Source: Crotophaga sulcirostris
Lineage: Eukaryota; Chordata; Aves; Cuculiformes; Crotophagidae
Direction of reading: 5' to 3'
NCBI GenBank assembly: GCA_013397455.1
Contig: VYZB01000210.1
Location: forward strand, 907,164 to 971,163
Length of the DNA stretch: 64,000 bases
In this document: in pieces, positions 23,906-34,475 of the stretch
Position numbering within the stretch: the first letter of the stretch is position 1
Layout of the letters: every line of letters starts with the position of its first letter
The notes under the pieces: generated by a model
What the model was told of the DNA's origin: nothing
The model's database searches: none
The model's input: only the letters and a program-made list of their open reading frames with translations
Made by a program: the position numbers and the translations under genes

Positions 23906-25979
23906 TCTTGAAACCTCCACTCTGATCATACCTGGAGGTACAGCATCTGTTCTTTGATGGAAGAATAGACATTCCCCCTCTGCTCTCCTCTCATGTATCT
24001 TGCCTACATCCAGCTCCTGGCAGCAGGACTTGGGCACTAGAGCATTGCTGTGGGCTAGTGAAGCCACCTAACTCTAAGCAGTGCTCAGTCTCCTTTAAAA
24101 ATAAAGTTTGTGTCTACGAGAGCAGAATTAGTGCTGAATTTGGTATCCAGGTTCTCAGTTCAGTGCTGGGGACAGATTTAGTAAGAATGAAACACATGAG
24201 GTCCGGGATGCTGACAGTGGGGAATCCTCATGTGGGACCATGGTCCCAGATATGGGGATTTGGTTTCTCTGAAGTGGTAACTGTACCCTGAGCAGCACCT
24301 CTGTAAGACTGGTTCACTTTGAAGCTATAGCTAGAGACCAACACTGAACCACCGTTACCCCTGCATATTTCTTTATGCCATAGCTCTTTGTTGTGGAATA
24401 TGTTAACAACTTTTGGAGCAAGGGCTCCCTTCAGCACCACAAACATAATTTGTTTTCTCTCCCTCCAGTCTTAGGTGTGGAGCAACCCAGCTTCAAGGGG
24501 AGAGGAAAACACCTTTCCATTATGGCATTTTCTTCAATCCAAGGCATCTATAAACTGCAGAATAAAACTCTTACAGGAAAAATATGTCTCTGGAACCAAT
24601 GGAGGGAACCAATTTCTCCATTTCCAAGAGGACAGCTCAGGTTTTAGGACAAATGTGCCCTGAGAAGGCTGGGAGTGCTACTGAGCCCTGTGCTGTACGT
24701 GTTGTGTTGCCTGTGCCTGGGTGCTGAATCAAACTCCTCTAAGTCTTCAGTGCAGGGATCCCTGATGTATAAAATCTCAGACAGCTTCAGCAGGGAACAA
24801 GCACAGAGACTTGCAGCAAAGCTGAGGTGGCAGCAAATCTGTGCATGGCCACTTTTGCTTTATGGTAAAGCTCAAAGCTTTTGAAGTCTCCCAGATTCCT
24901 AAGGATTTCAGAATTTAGGCTGTTACTGCTGTACTTAAGTGCCTAAATTCCACCTAGATTGCATCTGAGATGTCTGTGTGCTCGTGGGGATCTTAAAATT
25001 TGCTATGTCTGAACAGAGCGAAATAGGCCAAGCAGAGAATGATGCTAATATGACTTAGCATATCCAGGTACTGGAATTAAATAATTTAGAATAGATCAGC
25101 TCTTCAATGTGCTGGCTGGGTACTGCCTAGGCTAAAAGTCAACTTAATGGCATTGCAACAACAGAGCTGTAAACTGCCTGCACCAAAATCAAGACCTGCA
25201 CGTGTAAATAGATGACCCTGTAACACATATTTAGAGTCTGGAGCAAAACTTAGCATTGTTTTTAAAGACTGAAAGAACATTTTGATGATTTTAAGCTGGA
25301 ATATCATTAGGAGAGGGTAAACTTGGATGCGAGGCATTGATCTCGTTGCTTGCCAAGTAACACCACCAGAGCATCACTAGAGTAAACTCAGAGCTTGGTT
25401 CTGCTGTGGGGCTCTGCAGCTGTGCACACTGGACTGAGCATCCTCCAGTTCTGCCCTGGAGCAGCTCTGAATATCCTACCTTCAGGACTTTGACCCTCCT
25501 GGACCCCTGCATCTCACACCTTTCCTTTAATACTTCAACACCCAGACCCTCCCACCCGACCTTGTATTTTCCATATGCAACCAGAAAGCTGGAAAACTAA
25601 ACTGTCAGCCTTCCTTTCCCTGCCTGATCCCTTAGCCTGGATTTTTTTGCCAAGGCTGCTGATGCCTGAACGACAATTTTTTTTTTTTTTTTTTGCTCAG
25701 CAATGGCAGTTTGAAGGGATTTGCATGGTGGAGTTGCTTGACAAGCCAAGGAGCAGAGTGAGGAGGGGGTGGGTGGAGAGATGCTCTGCCAGGCAGGCGG
25801 GATCACTCTGGCAGTGGCTCAGGCAGAGCTTTCATTCAGACTCCCCTGGGAGGGAGCCTTTCTCTCACTCCAGGCTTCTCCCTTGCCACACGAGAGGGAG
25901 GGAGAGAGGAGAAAGCAGGAGGAACCCCTTCACACTGACAGCACCCAACTGCCCGGCTCACATCTGCAGCAGACAAGCC
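23906..25979. other. Upstream region of the opsin gene, no gene seen
   Basis: No coding or repeat feature is supported, except a poly-T tract at about 25677-25694. The last few hundred bases should contain the opsin promoter and 5' UTR. No clear TATA box is evident. Confidence 0.4.
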
Positions 25980-26027
25980 ATGAGGAAGAGTCTCTTTGCC
26001 CCTACAGTCACTTCACCTCTGATTTAA
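25980..26027 (+). other. Upstream ORF (15 codons) in the opsin leader
   Basis: ATG at 25980 with A at -3 opens 15 codons and stops at TAA 26025-26027, 27 bases before the opsin ATG and in the same frame. The stop shows that the opsin reading frame cannot begin further upstream. Whether this ORF is in the mature transcript depends on the unknown transcription start. Confidence 0.4.
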
Positions 26028-26054
26028 AACCTTCGCCCACTTCCACAAGGGACA

Positions 26055-26127
26055 ATGGAGGAGCAATACATTTCCAAACTCCACCCAATAGTGGATTATG
26101 GAGCTGGGGTCTTTCTTCTGATCATAG
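26055..26127 (+). CDS. OPN5L2: Opsin exon 1 (residues 1-24 and part of 25)
   Basis: ACAATGG start context, short N-terminus, and the first half of TM1 ([10 protein letters not shown]). Donor ATAG|GTGAGT at 26128. Codon 25 is split G|CC (Ala), which joins exactly to exon 2 and matches the OPN5 family TM1 pattern. Too short and isolated to be found without the family pattern, but start, frame, donor and phase all agree. Confidence 0.85.
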
Positions 26128-29100
26128 GTGAGTTCTTCCTTCACAGCCTGCTTGTTTGCATCAAGCCTCCGAGCAGACACGCCGGGGCTGCCCCATCTGT
26201 GCTGCCATCAGCCTGAGGAAGCTGGAAGGAAATGATAGAAAAACCTGTTTCCACACAGGTTCCCCTTTTTAGTGCCTTCCAGTCAGTTGGATGCCAGGAT
26301 TAATCCCCACTCTCAGATTTGCAATCTTTTGTTTTGATGCTGAAGACTTGCCAGCGCAAGTTTGCCTCTGCGGTGTCAAAAGTATTCAAAATAAGTTGTC
26401 CACCTCTTATCCTGGCATCTCAACCTTGTGCACTGGGAGGTGAGGCAGCTCCTTCCATGAGATTGATCAGGGGAGAGCAACTTTGGTCTGAGCCCTGGGA
26501 GGGGTGTTAATTATGCATGAGGAGCAGCTGTGTCTTGGTAGGATAAACTGGTATAAAATAGTAAAGACTTTCCAAGTAGCAATTCTGGGTTTTTTTTTTG
26601 GTTTTTTTTTTTTAAACAGCCTGTTTGCCCTGCTGAAGGCAGATTGACTGTGAAATACAAGCAGGGATATGTACCAGTCTGCTCCAGCATGGCTTTAGCT
26701 AAGTGATTTCTTCCTTGTCTGTTTGTTGCATGGACCCAGGTGATTTGTTTACTACAGCGTAGATTTGGAGAGGAGCAGAATTGGCTTGGGCATAGAAGTA
26801 CAACTGAATTTTGCTAAGATGCGAGATCCCTTCAGCTCATTTGAAAACCCTGGCTGAAAAGCATTTAAGAAAGACAAGTGTGTATTTTTATATAGATATC
26901 TTTTGTATTTTTATATAGATATCTTTAATAGGGAGGTTTTGGGCAGCAATGCTGGGCTCTAGCATTTCGCATTTCACCCCGGTTCCTGCACTGCACTGTG
27001 CTGTGCCCTCAGTTGTGCTGACAGCAGAGAGGACAACTCAGGGTGAGAAAAATCACTGTCTCTAAAACAGTGAAGGGTTTTTCTTCTAATCCAAGGCAGG
27101 GTGCCAGCTCCTTTCTCACATAAATGTAAATAAGTAGATGCAGTTGAGGTAATGGGACAGCAGCAAAGGGCTGGAGGCTGGAGCTCCCCTTGCTGATACT
27201 GCTCTTGGGCCACCATGCTACAGCCTCACACCTCTCCTAAGGGGCTTTGAGGCATCTAAACTTCAGGTGCAGCTTCCAGAATCACATCGAGACCCATGTG
27301 GCAGCCAGGCTCACTACATCCCATATACAAAGCAGTGAGCTTAACTGGAAACCGCGTTGTGTTTATCTCTAACACTGCCACCCCACTGGGGGCTGCAGCA
27401 AGGCCTATTTGTCCCCTGAAATTATGTTTCCATTAGGAAAAAGCACAGCCAGGACATGGGCTCGCCACAATCTGCTGTTTGATAACTCAGCCCCTCTTGC
27501 AGTTTTGTCCTGTGCCATCCAGCAGCCTCACAGGCAGTGGGGCAGAGGGGAATAGATCTCACAAAGACAGGGTGGGCCTGGATGTCTGCCCCTGATGGTA
27601 AGACTAAGAGGTACTTCCCAGCTCTTGCGTAGTGGTTGGAGGTCCTACAGAAGAAAGTGAACTGGGGTTAATTTTCCTCCTGAAGCCGGAGGATGTCCCA
27701 ACCTGTGGTTGTCATTTGGCAAGAGAGTGCTCTTCCCACCAAGCCACAAGTCTCTCTCTGTCTGCAAGTGGTCCTGTGCCAACTCACCGTGAACATCTCT
27801 GTGTGTTCACACATACAAGTCCTGAGAGCTCAGGGAACAGTTCAAGCACATCCAGAGGTGCCAAGCGAATGTGTGGTTAGAAAGTGAATATGAAACGTCG
27901 GCTCTCAGACTTGTATCTCTGTTCTCTTTAAGGATTTCTCTTGGCATCTCTTCCCATTCTTGGATTTATGCCCACGTATTTCTTCAATTTTTGCCTTTAT
28001 TAATTCCTCTGTGGGCACTTCATTATGTGGTATCTGTGAGCACGTGCAGCCTTTCTGCTTTCGCAGAGACGAGGGAACATCACAGAATCTTCTTCTGTTT
28101 CCCTATTTCACTTCTGACTTTAGAGGACACTTTCTCAGGAAAACCTTTGATCAAAACGTAGCTCCAGCACAATGTTCATTTGAAACCAAAGAGCAGATAA
28201 GTTGTTTGCTACATGTACTTTTGACACTGTTGTCGTGAACGTTTGAAGCCCTATGGCATATCTGAATAATGTATGGCCGACAGGTCCTTTTGCAAAGCAA
28301 TCTCTGGTCTGTTAAATGCCTCCAGCAAAACAATTTCTGTGGTCTGTCTTGCTGCACTCAAGAGACACCAGAACAGTGTGGGTGTTTGAACTGCAGCAGG
28401 TAGTGATTGTGGCCCTTGAGCAGTGAGGACCTCGAGCTGCCCAGCCAGCACATGTTGAGTATGGAGGCAGCTCAGAGCCCAGCAGACTTGTGCTGGGGCT
28501 CTAGAGGAAGACAGATGGCAAGGAGAGAAGGCTTTGGGAAGTGGAGGGCACCAGAGGAGAGGAAGAAGTAGGAATATTACTAGGGAAAAGTCATAGGAAT
28601 CATAGAATGGTTTGGGTTGAAAGGGACCTTAAAGCCCATCCAGTTCCAACCCCCCTGCCATGGGCAGGAACACCTCCCACTGGATCAGGGTGCTCAAAGC
28701 CCCATCCAACCTGGCTTTGAACACCTACAGGGATGGGACATCCATAACTTCTCTGAGCAAACTATTCCAGCACTTCACCACCCTCACAATAAACATTTTT
28801 TTCCTAATATCTAATCTCAATCTCCCCACTTTCAGCTTAAAACCATTACCCCTCACCCTATCACAACACTCCCTGAGAAAGAGCCCCTCCCCAGCTTTCC
28901 TGTAGCCCCCTTTCAGTACTGGAAGGCTGCAATGAGGTCTCTGCAGAGCCTTCTCTTCTCTAGGCTGAACAACACAGCCCTTGGGGAGTCTGCAGGTTCT
29001 GCCAGAGCCCTCCCTTTTGCTTTGCAGCTTGCAAAGCACTTTAGTGTGGATTATTCACATTGGATAGGAGCCACGGGGGAAGAGGTGGGATATAGTGCAT

Positions 29101-32100
29101 GGAAAGAGGGGTGTGAAATGGAAGTAAAGAGTTACAGTGTGGTGATAAGAAGGGGGAAAATATGGTCTGCTATTCATATGACCAAATGTCCCCAGTCGGT
29201 GGAGCTGACCAGCACTACAGGAGGCTGTGAACAGACACCTGAAGCCCTCTTTGCTCTACCAGGTCCATAGTGGAAACCCAGCCTGTCTGGGAAATCCCTG
29301 TCTAGCTGGGAGGCAGGAATTTAAACCCAAGAGCTGGATGAAGCAAAACAGCAGATGCTGTGGTGAGGATGCCAAGCTGTGTAGTAGCTCTCAGAGGTGC
29401 CATCCAGGTGGTGTTGCCTACCTGCTATCTAAGAGATCAAGTTTCCTCACCATAAGCACAAGCTTTCATAGCAGGGCATAGCAGAGACACACTGGCATGT
29501 TTTCAAAGCATCAACACAACACAGTGTTGGCCTGGGAGGTGCTGAATTCTGGATGGTCTCCCAGTCCATCCTGTCTTCTAGGCTTTAGTCCCAGGCTAAC
29601 AATGGGCTTTTTTCACATCTTCTGTATAGCCTGTGGCATCTTGGCCTGTATCAGAAACAGTGTGCCCAGCAGGACCAGGGAAGGGATTGTGCCCCTGTAC
29701 TCAGCATTGCTGAGGTCACACCTCAAATCCTGTGTTCAGTTTTTGGCCCCTCACTGCAAGAAGGACACTGGGAGGCTGGAGCGCGTCCAGAGAAGTCAAT
29801 GGAGCTGGTGAAGGGGCTGGACAACAAGTCTTATGAGGAGCAGCTGAGGGAGCTGGGGTTGTTTGGTCTAAAGAAAAGGAACCTGAGAGGAGACCTCATC
29901 ACTGTCTACAGCTGCCTGAAAGGAGGTTGTGGTGAGGTGGGTGTTGGTCTCTTCTCCCAAGTGCCACGTGATAGCACGGGAGGAAATGGCCTCAAGTTGT
30001 GCCAGGGGAGGTTCAGATTAGACATGAGGATAAATTTCTTTACTCAAAGGGTTGTCAGGCACTGGCAGAGATGCCCAGGGAGGTGGTTGAATCCCCATCC
30101 TTGGAGGTGTTTAAAAGATGGGTAGATGAAATGCTCAGGGATCTGGTTTAGTAGGGGACAGGTATGGTTGGACCTGATGACCTCAAAGGCCTTTTCCAAC
30201 CAAGTGACTCTGGGTTTCTATTCTATGATTCTGTGATGTGCTCACTATGTGATATCACTGCCTGTGCTGACTCTTCTCTTTCAGCCATCCTCACGGTCCT
30301 CGGAAACGCAGCCGTCCTTGCTACAGCTGCGAAGCGCTCTTCCCTCCTCAAGTCCCCCGAGCTGCTCACAGTCAACTTGGCCATCGCAGACATTGGAATG
30401 GCAATCAGCATGTACCCACTGGCCATCGCATCTGCCTGGAACCACGCTTGGCTGGGAGGAGACACAACCTGTGTGTATTATGCCCTGATGGGTTTCCTTT
30501 TCGGTGTCTGCAGCATGATGACCCTGTGTGCCATGGCTGTGATCCGATTCCTTGTTACCAATTCAGCCAAATCTAACAGTAAGTAATTACACCTCTGGTA
30601 ACCCCATCACGGGACACTTGGGCTCTTATGTTGGTGAGGTACCTTGCTGAATATGCCATGGAGTATCAGTTCAATAACTCTAGGAATAAGCTTCAAATTT
30701 TAGTCCATATCAAGCCTCTAGTGTTCCTAAAAGGATCTGGTTACATTCCTTATCAAACAGTGAGGCTTCTCACTTCTCAATAAACTGAGGATGCAGAGCC
30801 CAAATGTTTTGCTGGTTCAGACTGCCCTGTCCTCTTATTTGAGTGCAAGCACACATACTAAAACTTGTACATGATGGGTTAGTGTTGGTGTTAGTGTTGG
30901 GTTATAGGTTGGACTCAATGATCTCAAAGGTCCTTTCCAACCTTGTAATACTGTGTGATACTGTGCAAGAGTGTTCTCCTGGCATTCCTAAGCTGAAAGC
31001 ACAGTACATTTTGGGTGATCTTTATCTTGTAAAGCTCCCTGACTTACCAAACTTCAGCACTGAGGACTGCACTGAGATCTCACCCAATCCATAGATACTC
31101 TCTGGTAGGTTTCTCAAGAAGACCAAAGGCTAGGGAACTGCAGCAGCCCAGGCATATTTGTAGCCACCATCTTTCTGTTGGAGAAGTTATGGCAAAAACC
31201 ATGTGGCTGAGATGAGAGTCATACATTCTTTCTCTTTGTTGCAGGTAACAGAATCACCAAGAACACTGTTCGCATCTTGATCACTTTCATCTGGCTCTAC
31301 TCCTTGCTTTGGGCCATTTTGCCTTTGGTAGGCTGGGGCTACTATGGCCCTGAGCCATTTGGCATCTCTTGTACAATAGCTTGGAGTGAGTTCCACAACT
31401 CCTCCAATGGCTTTTCCTTCATCCTGAGCATGTTCCTCCTGTGCACAGTCCTGCCTGCGCTAACCATCGTTGCCTGTTATTTGGGAATTGCCTGGAAGGT
31501 TCATAAAGCCTACCAAGAAATCCAGAATATTGACAGGATCCCTCATGCAGCTAAACTGGAGAAGAAGCTGACATTGGTGAGTTATCCCAGTGATCAGAAG
31601 AGTCTGCTGTAATCAGTGACTTGTAGAGAACTGGCTCTACTTACACGTAGCTCATGATGATCCTTCATTGCTTTTGACTGGTATTGACCAAAGTTGGAGA
31701 TGTGTTTCCAGTCTCATCCATACTCTGCACTCTTCCGAGGAGCAGGGGGCTCCTGGAAACCTTGTTGTTTCAGTAGCTTGGTCAGGTTTAGTGTAGGTAC
31801 AGCTTGTTAAACCTTCTTTAGGCAGTTGCACCCATGATTTTCACAGACATGTAGGTTTCCATTCATGCTGAAACAGCTGCTGAATCCATTCATGCTGTGG
31901 TTGGGGTCCAGGTCTTCTTCTGTCATCCTAGATATTTCTAATTGACTGAGTGCCTATTCTGAGAGCTACACAGAAATTCTGCAGGGAAATAAAATTTTGT
32001 AATATAACATTTTTTTTCAGATAAGCCCTTCAGTTGCTCATTTCTTGTGGAAAAGCAGAATTGACCCAAGCTTTGTAGAGGTCTATTGATAGGTTATACT

Positions 32101-32786
32101 TGGGTTGGGCTGTGTCTCTCATGACATATTGCAGCCAGAATCAGGGGAGGAGGTAAAAACAACAACTGCCTCATTAAGAAACCCACAGTGCAGATCTTCT
32201 AGGTGGGAATAAAGGCATTTATGCACTGCCCAGTGTTACCTGTGCTCATGTCAGAACAGAGCAAGCACAGAGTTTCAGGTTGTTTAGTTTAGGTTGGACT
32301 CGATGATCTCAGAGGTCCTTTCCAACCTTGTAATACTGTGATACTGTATTTCAGCTGATTCAGGTGTGTTTCATCCACACCCCACGTATCAGACCCAGCC
32401 AGTGCAAGCTGAGAACTGAAGCCCTGTTTCCCTTTCAGATGGCTGTGCTCATCTCAGTTGGGTTCCTGAGCTCGTGGACACCGTACGCCGCAGCCAGCTT
32501 CTGGTCCATGTTTAACCCCAGCGATTCCCTACAGCCCATCATTACGCTGCTGCCCTGCCTGTTTGCCAAATCTTCAACAGCGTACAACCCTTTCATTTAC
32601 TACATCTTCAGCAAAACTTTCCGGCGTGAAATTAAACAATTGCAGTGTTGCTGTGGCTGGCGAGTTCATTTCTTCAGCACCGACAACTCTGCTGAAAATC
32701 CTGTGTCCATGATGTGGAGCGGGAGAGACAACGTCCGTCTCTCTTCAGCTGCAAAGGTGGAAAACCAGGGAGCTACAACTCATTGA
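26055..32786 (+). CDS. OPN5L2: Opsin-5-like receptor (neuropsin family, OPN5L2-type), complete, four exons
   Basis: Retinal-binding seven-transmembrane receptor of the OPN5 family. Coding exons 26055-26127, 30285-30578, 31245-31576 and 32439-32786 join in phases 1, 1 and 0, with GT donors and AG acceptors, giving 348 residues without a break. Key residues: N32 (TM1), D60 (TM2), C87 and C165 (disulfide), E159 at the bovine E181 counterion site with Tyr90 at the E113 site, W246-x-P248 (TM6), K277 for the Schiff base, NPFIY at 283-287 and CCC at 303-305, a likely palmitoylation site. T166 sits at bovine position 188, where OPN5L1 has Cys, arguing for an OPN5m or OPN5L2 type. The E/DRY motif is I111-R112-F113. 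The extracellular N-terminus is short with no N-glycosylation sequon; one sequon lies at N174. The start has a strong Kozak context. Assignment to the OPN5 family is near certain; the L2 subtype is inferred. Confidence 0.85.
26297..26306. promoter_or_regulatory. Palindromic OTX/CRX-type motif GGATTAATCC
   Basis: GGATTA and its inverse overlap perfectly, 170 bp downstream of opsin exon 1. TAATCC/GGATTA is the core bound by OTX2 and CRX, regulators of photoreceptor and pineal genes. Function is inferred from motif and position only. Confidence 0.3.
26880..26926 (+). repeat. 24-bp tandem duplication
   Basis: The unit TGTATTTTTATATAGATATC plus TTT occurs twice back to back in opsin intron 1. Confidence 0.85.
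28593..28985 (-). mobile_element. CR1 LINE 3' fragment in opsin intron 1
   Basis: Inverted tail GAATCATAGAATGGTTTGGG, then CACCTACAGGGATGGGACAT, TTTTTCCTAATATCTAATCTC and TTCTCTAGGCTGAACAAC. Antisense to the opsin gene. Confidence 0.9.
28986..29637 (+). other. Opsin intron 1, middle part
   Basis: Unique-looking sequence between two CR1 copies. No exon or motif is supported. Confidence 0.4.
29638..30237 (+). mobile_element. CR1 LINE fragment ending 47 bp before opsin exon 2
   Basis: Sense-oriented, about 600 bp: starts TTGGCCTGTATCAGAAACAG, continues through [21 protein letters not shown] and [14 protein letters not shown], and ends in ATTCTATGATTCTGTGATG. Its 3' end leaves only about 47 bp for the exon 2 branch point and pyrimidine tract. 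Confidence 0.9.
30285..30578 (+). CDS. OPN5L2: Opsin exon 2 (residues 25-123: TM1 to intracellular loop 2)
   Basis: Acceptor CTTTCAG at 30284 and donor GTAAGT at 30579. Encodes TM1 (LGN32), TM2 (LAIAD60), TM3 from C87 and the I111-R112-F113 triplet. The last codon, Ser123, is split A|GT. Confidence 0.93.
30579..31244 (+). other. Opsin intron 2 (666 bp)
   Basis: Contains one short CR1 3' end (30880-30965), otherwise no feature. Confidence 0.6.
30880..30965 (+). mobile_element. CR1 LINE extreme 3' end in opsin intron 2
   Basis: GTGTTGGTGTTAGTGTTGGG, AGGTTGGACTCAATGATC and AGGTCCTTTCCAACCTTG, ending AATACTGTGTGATACTGTG. Confidence 0.85.
31245..31576 (+). CDS. OPN5L2: Opsin exon 3 (residues 123-233: TM4, ECL2, TM5, ICL3)
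   Basis: Acceptor TTGTTGCAG at 31244 and donor TTG|GTGAGT at 31577. Encodes TM4 with W139, the ECL2 stretch [13 protein letters not shown] (E159, C165, T166), a HNSS glycosylation sequon at N174, TM5 with P193 and Y201, and ICL3 ending KKLTL. Confidence 0.94.
31577..32438 (+). other. Opsin intron 3 (862 bp)
   Basis: Contains a 57-bp CR1 3' remnant near its end (32290-32347). No other feature is seen. Confidence 0.6.
32290..32347 (+). mobile_element. CR1 LINE 3' remnant (about 57 bp)
   Basis: AGGTTGGACTCGATGATCTC, then TTTCCAACCTTGTAATACTG and ATACTGTA. Lies about 90 bp upstream of the opsin exon 4 acceptor. Confidence 0.8.
32439..32786 (+). CDS. OPN5L2: Opsin exon 4 (residues 234-348: TM6, TM7, C-tail)
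   Basis: Acceptor CCCTTTCAG at 32438; stop TGA at 32784-32786. Encodes TM6 (W246-T-P248-Y), TM7 with K277 and NPFIY, helix 8 (FRREIKQL), a CCC triplet and a Ser/Thr-containing tail. Confidence 0.94.
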   Translation: MAVLISVGFLSSWTPYAAASFWSMFNPSDSLQPIITLLPCLFAKSSTAYNPFIYYIFSKTFRREIKQLQCCCGWRVHFFSTDNSAENPVSMMWSGRDNVRLSSAAKVENQGATTH

Positions 32787-34165
32787 AATTTGTAACATAG
32801 GTTGAAACTTGGGCTCACTCATAGGTCCAAATGAGTAGGAATGCAGCACATAGGGTTGTCACTGCGTATCTTATGTCAAATACAGAGCTTTAAGTATATA
32901 TTTTTAAGCGACTCTTAAATATTATCTTTAAGCTACACAACAACAAAATCCTGCTATTTTTTTTCAAGAATTTCCCCTTTGGAGGAAAGAGATTTATGTA
33001 CTAAACATAAAAACATGTAAACAAAACTTATTTTCAGCGAAACAGCTTTAATTAAAAAAAGGATTTATTATTTTTGCGGTTTTTTTCCTTGTACTTCTGA
33101 CTTTTTAATGCAGACTCTTGATTCTATGAGTAAAACAGCCATCAGAGAAAACTGCAGCTCGAACACAAAGTGTTACCAAATAAATACAGCTGGGAGTGTA
33201 GCTTTCCAGCAACACAGGCAGAAAACCATATGGGTAGCAAGAAATAGTCATGCCAGGAAAAGATGATAACGTGGCTGCTATCAAAATGTCATACAGAGAT
33301 CTACAGCCCTTTGCTCCATCAAAGATTTAGTTCCAACACCAACAAACACAAGCCTGAAAAGGCGTGGAGCAGCCTGAATTTGAAGAGGTGAGGGGAGAAG
33401 TTGCAACTGAAAACAGAGTTTGCTGATCCAGTTTAAAGCATTTGTACAAGTGTAACATCATCCTTCTGGCCAGTATTTACAAAAGAGCTTCTGAGGTGGA
33501 AATGATGACCTCCTACCATTTAAATCTCTTTCTCTGATTTACTCTTTGTGATTTAAAAAGACAAAACCACGTATCTTTAGGGTTTGAAATGTTGTACAAC
33601 ATATGGCTCAATAGCTGCAGCAGTTCTTGCTTCCCCTGCTTGGTCAGCTGGCCACACCAAACCTAGCGCCTCTCTTGGCATTAGGTTCAGTGAAGGCAAG
33701 AAGAGTTAAATCACAGGCAGATTTGGCAGATTTTCAACAACAATCTAGAACAATGGACTTGAATAACCCTTGCAAACTTCTTCCACACTCAAAACCTAAT
33801 AGTTTGTTTCATTTTGTAAACTAGAGCTAAGGCCAAGAACAGGATTAAAAGGTAGACTTACACACTTCTGTGGCTACGAGAATTCCTGTTACTGTGGGGT
33901 CTGGATTACCCATGAACCAAGAAAATGAGAGCTGTAACATACACTGAGGTAAAATTAATTACTAAGTTGGCGGTCAGGAAACCGTTAGAAGCTTGCTTTC
34001 CCCCAAACTCCTGCCACTGGCAGTGTTGCCAAATCTCATAAATATTCCACTAGATTAAACTAGGATTATTTGTAAAAAGCTGTGAAAAATTCCTAAATTA
34101 AGCTGGCCTCCAGGCTGACATTTTCTTGTCGTGGGTTGTCACTTACAGATGCTCCATATGAACCC
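32787..34165 (+). other. Opsin 3' UTR and downstream sequence
   Basis: Candidate polyadenylation signals are ATTAAA at 33051-33056 and AATAAA at 33179-33184. No further gene is seen. Confidence 0.4.
33179..33184 (+). terminator. Candidate polyadenylation signal of the opsin gene
   Basis: AATAAA about 390 bp after the stop codon. The nearer ATTAAA at 33051 is an alternative. Confidence 0.3.
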
Positions 34166-34475
34166 TAGAATAGACCTGAGTTGGAAAAATTCATACCATG
34201 TATCTGAGGGCATTGTCCAAATGCTTCTGGAATATTGTCAGGCTTGGTGCCCTGACTGCTTCCCTGGGGAGCTGTTCCAGTGCTCCACCAAGCTCTGGGT
34301 GAAGATCCTCTTCCTCTTATCCAACCTAACCCTCCCCTGGCACATCTTCCTGCCATTCCCTCGAGTGCTATCACGGGTCACCAGAGAGGAGATCAGCGCC
34401 TGCTCCTCCTCCTCCTTCCCTTGTGAGGAAACAGTAAACTGCAAGGAGGTCTTCCCTCAGTCTCTTATCCAGGCT
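34166..34475 (-). mobile_element. Older CR1-like LINE fragment
   Basis: Weakly conserved CR1 3' pattern in reverse: CTTCCCTGGGGAGCTGTTCC, TCTTATCCAACCTAACCCTC and TCACGGGTCACCAGAGAGG. More diverged than its neighbours. Confidence 0.7.

Larger units (their letters stand above)
26128..28592 (+). other. Opsin intron 1, proximal part
   Basis: Intron 1 is 4157 bp (26128-30284). This part holds an OTX/CRX-like palindrome (26297-26306), a T-rich run near 26590-26615 and an exact 24-bp tandem duplication near 26880-26926. No other exon is supported. Confidence 0.5.

Noticed and set aside
32348..32438. Alternative acceptor TTTCAG at 32355 for opsin exon 4, supported by an ORF starting at 32364
   Set aside because: Using it would add 83 bases and shift the frame; the acceptor at 32438 joins in phase and matches the family.
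26055..32786. Assignment of the opsin to OPN5L1
   Set aside because: OPN5L1 has Cys at the position where this protein has Thr166.
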